A stretch of 6,264 nucleotides of DNA. Origin: Thermoplasmata archaeon (GTDB lineage: Archaea > Thermoplasmatota > Thermoplasmata > Lutacidiplasmatales > UBA184). Below the pieces are notes generated by a model. It saw only the letters and a program-made list of their open reading frames with translations. It was not told where the DNA came from and searched no databases. Location: positions 1 through 6,264 of the forward strand of contig JASHQN010000058.1 in the NCBI GenBank assembly GCA_030039135.1, written 5' to 3'. Numbering within the stretch: position 1 is the first letter of the stretch; the number at the start of each line of letters is the position of its first letter. The position numbers and the translations under genes are program-made. Positions 5,619 to 6,264 of this stretch are shown piece after piece.

Positions 5619-6264
5619 CTAGGTCCGCCGGCGGCTTAAGCGGGCGGGTCGGACCACGAGGTGGAACGGGAGCGCCGGCGCCGAGTGGGTGATCGAACCG
5701 AGGCTCACGGCGTCCGCCCCGACCGCCCGATATTGGTGGATCCGCTCCGGCGTGATGCCCCCCGAGAGCTCGACCCAGCGCCCGCGGCGCAGGCCCGCAT
5801 GTTCGAGGGCCCGCACCACGGCCCGGGCGCGGCGCGGGCTCGCGTTGTCGACGAGGAGGGCGTCCGCGCCCGTCCGGGCCGCCCGCAGCGCTTCCTCGAC
5901 CGTCCGCACCTCGACTTCGGCCCGCTCTCCGCGTCGGGCGGCCGCGCGCAGGCGCGGGACCGCCGCCTCGAGCGGAACGAGCGCGAGGTGGTTGCTCTTG
6001 AGCAGGAGGCCGTCGGAGAGGTCGCGGCGATGGGGACGGCCGCCCCCGTGCTCGACCGCGGCCTTTTCCAGATCGCGCAGCCCGGGCAGGGTCTTGCGCG
6101 TCGCGTAGACCTCGAGCGGGCGGGCCCCGACGTGCGCCGCTCGGACGGCCCGCGCGGTCGCGGTGGCGACGCCGCTCGCGTGCAGGAGCACGTTCAGGAC
6201 CGTTCGCTCGGCGGCGAGCAGCCGCCGAGCGTCCCCCGTGAGGCGCAGGACGACCGACCCCGGC
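5619..6264 (-). CDS. nadC: Nicotinate-nucleotide pyrophosphorylase (quinolinate phosphoribosyltransferase) NadC, 5' end beyond the window
   Basis: NadC joins quinolinate and PRPP to form nicotinate mononucleotide with loss of CO2 and pyrophosphate, using the product of the adjacent nadA. The visible 214 residues are the C-terminal part; about 60-70 N-terminal residues lie past the right edge. The frame stays open upstream of an internal GTG at 6191 and encodes the conserved A-E-R-T-V-L-N helix there, so that GTG is not the start. Recognisable blocks are S-G-V-A-T, the T-R-K-T-L-P-G-L-R substrate loop, E-H-G-G-G, the H-R-R-D-L-S-D segment, L-L-V-D-N, the V-E-L-S-G-G-I strand and T-H-S-A-P-A-L near the end. 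Two small departures stand out: K-S-N-H where most enzymes have K-D-N-H or K-E-N-H, and P-F-H-L where D-I/F-S-L is usual after T-H-S-A-P-A-L. These look like variation rather than inactivation, because the basic substrate residues remain. The nadB or aspartate dehydrogenase gene is not in view. Confidence 0.95.
   Translation of the reverse strand, partial: PGSVVLRLTGDARRLLAAERTVLNVLLHASGVATATARAVRAAHVGARPLEVYATRKTLPGLRDLEKAAVEHGGGRPHRRDLSDGLLLKSNHLALVPLEAAVPRLRAAARRGERAEVEVRTVEEALRAARTGADALLVDNASPRRARAVVRALEHAGLRRGRWVELSGGITPERIHQYRAVGADAVSLGSITHSAPALPFHLVVRPARLSRRRT

Overview
This is a very GC-rich, gene-dense chromosomal window with seven protein genes. Two of them are cut by the window ends. 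I see no mobile element, CRISPR array, rRNA or tRNA. Several signs point to an archaeon: AT-rich, TATA-like boxes lie 21-30 bases upstream of several start codons, consistent with leaderless transcripts; Shine-Dalgarno sequences are mostly absent; the quinolinate synthase is the short form of about 300 residues; and there is a family X polymerase with a PHP tail. A high-GC member of the Thermoplasmatota is a reasonable guess, but it is an inference from gene style only.

Layout. Positions 1-427 (minus) hold the N-terminal part of a TIGR02757/DUF2400 protein. It diverges from a GNAT acetyltransferase gene (517-1314, plus), which is followed after 38 bases by a PolX-type DNA polymerase gene (1353-2996, plus). 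The polymerase gene overlaps tail to tail with a small cysteine-rich zinc-binding protein gene (2962-3357, minus). A strong TATA-like element at 3378-3385 lies between that gene and a short membrane protein gene (3458-3799, plus). A second, unrelated GNAT acetyltransferase gene (3855-4667, plus) runs towards a minus-strand NAD biosynthesis pair, nadC (5619 to beyond the right edge) and nadA (4694-5599).

How the genes work together. NadA makes quinolinate and NadC converts it to nicotinate mononucleotide, so the right end is a de novo NAD operon; an aspartate oxidase or dehydrogenase gene is not visible. The polymerase probably acts in gap filling or base-excision repair. The other genes have no clear link to these two roles or to each other.

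The most unusual points are the PolX protein, whose polymerase site is intact while its C-terminal PHP domain has lost several metal ligands; the eight-cysteine protein of unknown function; and a strong excess of the hexamer CGATCG in the left 4.8 kb that stops abruptly inside nadA. I did not find convincing evidence for a new multi-gene system.
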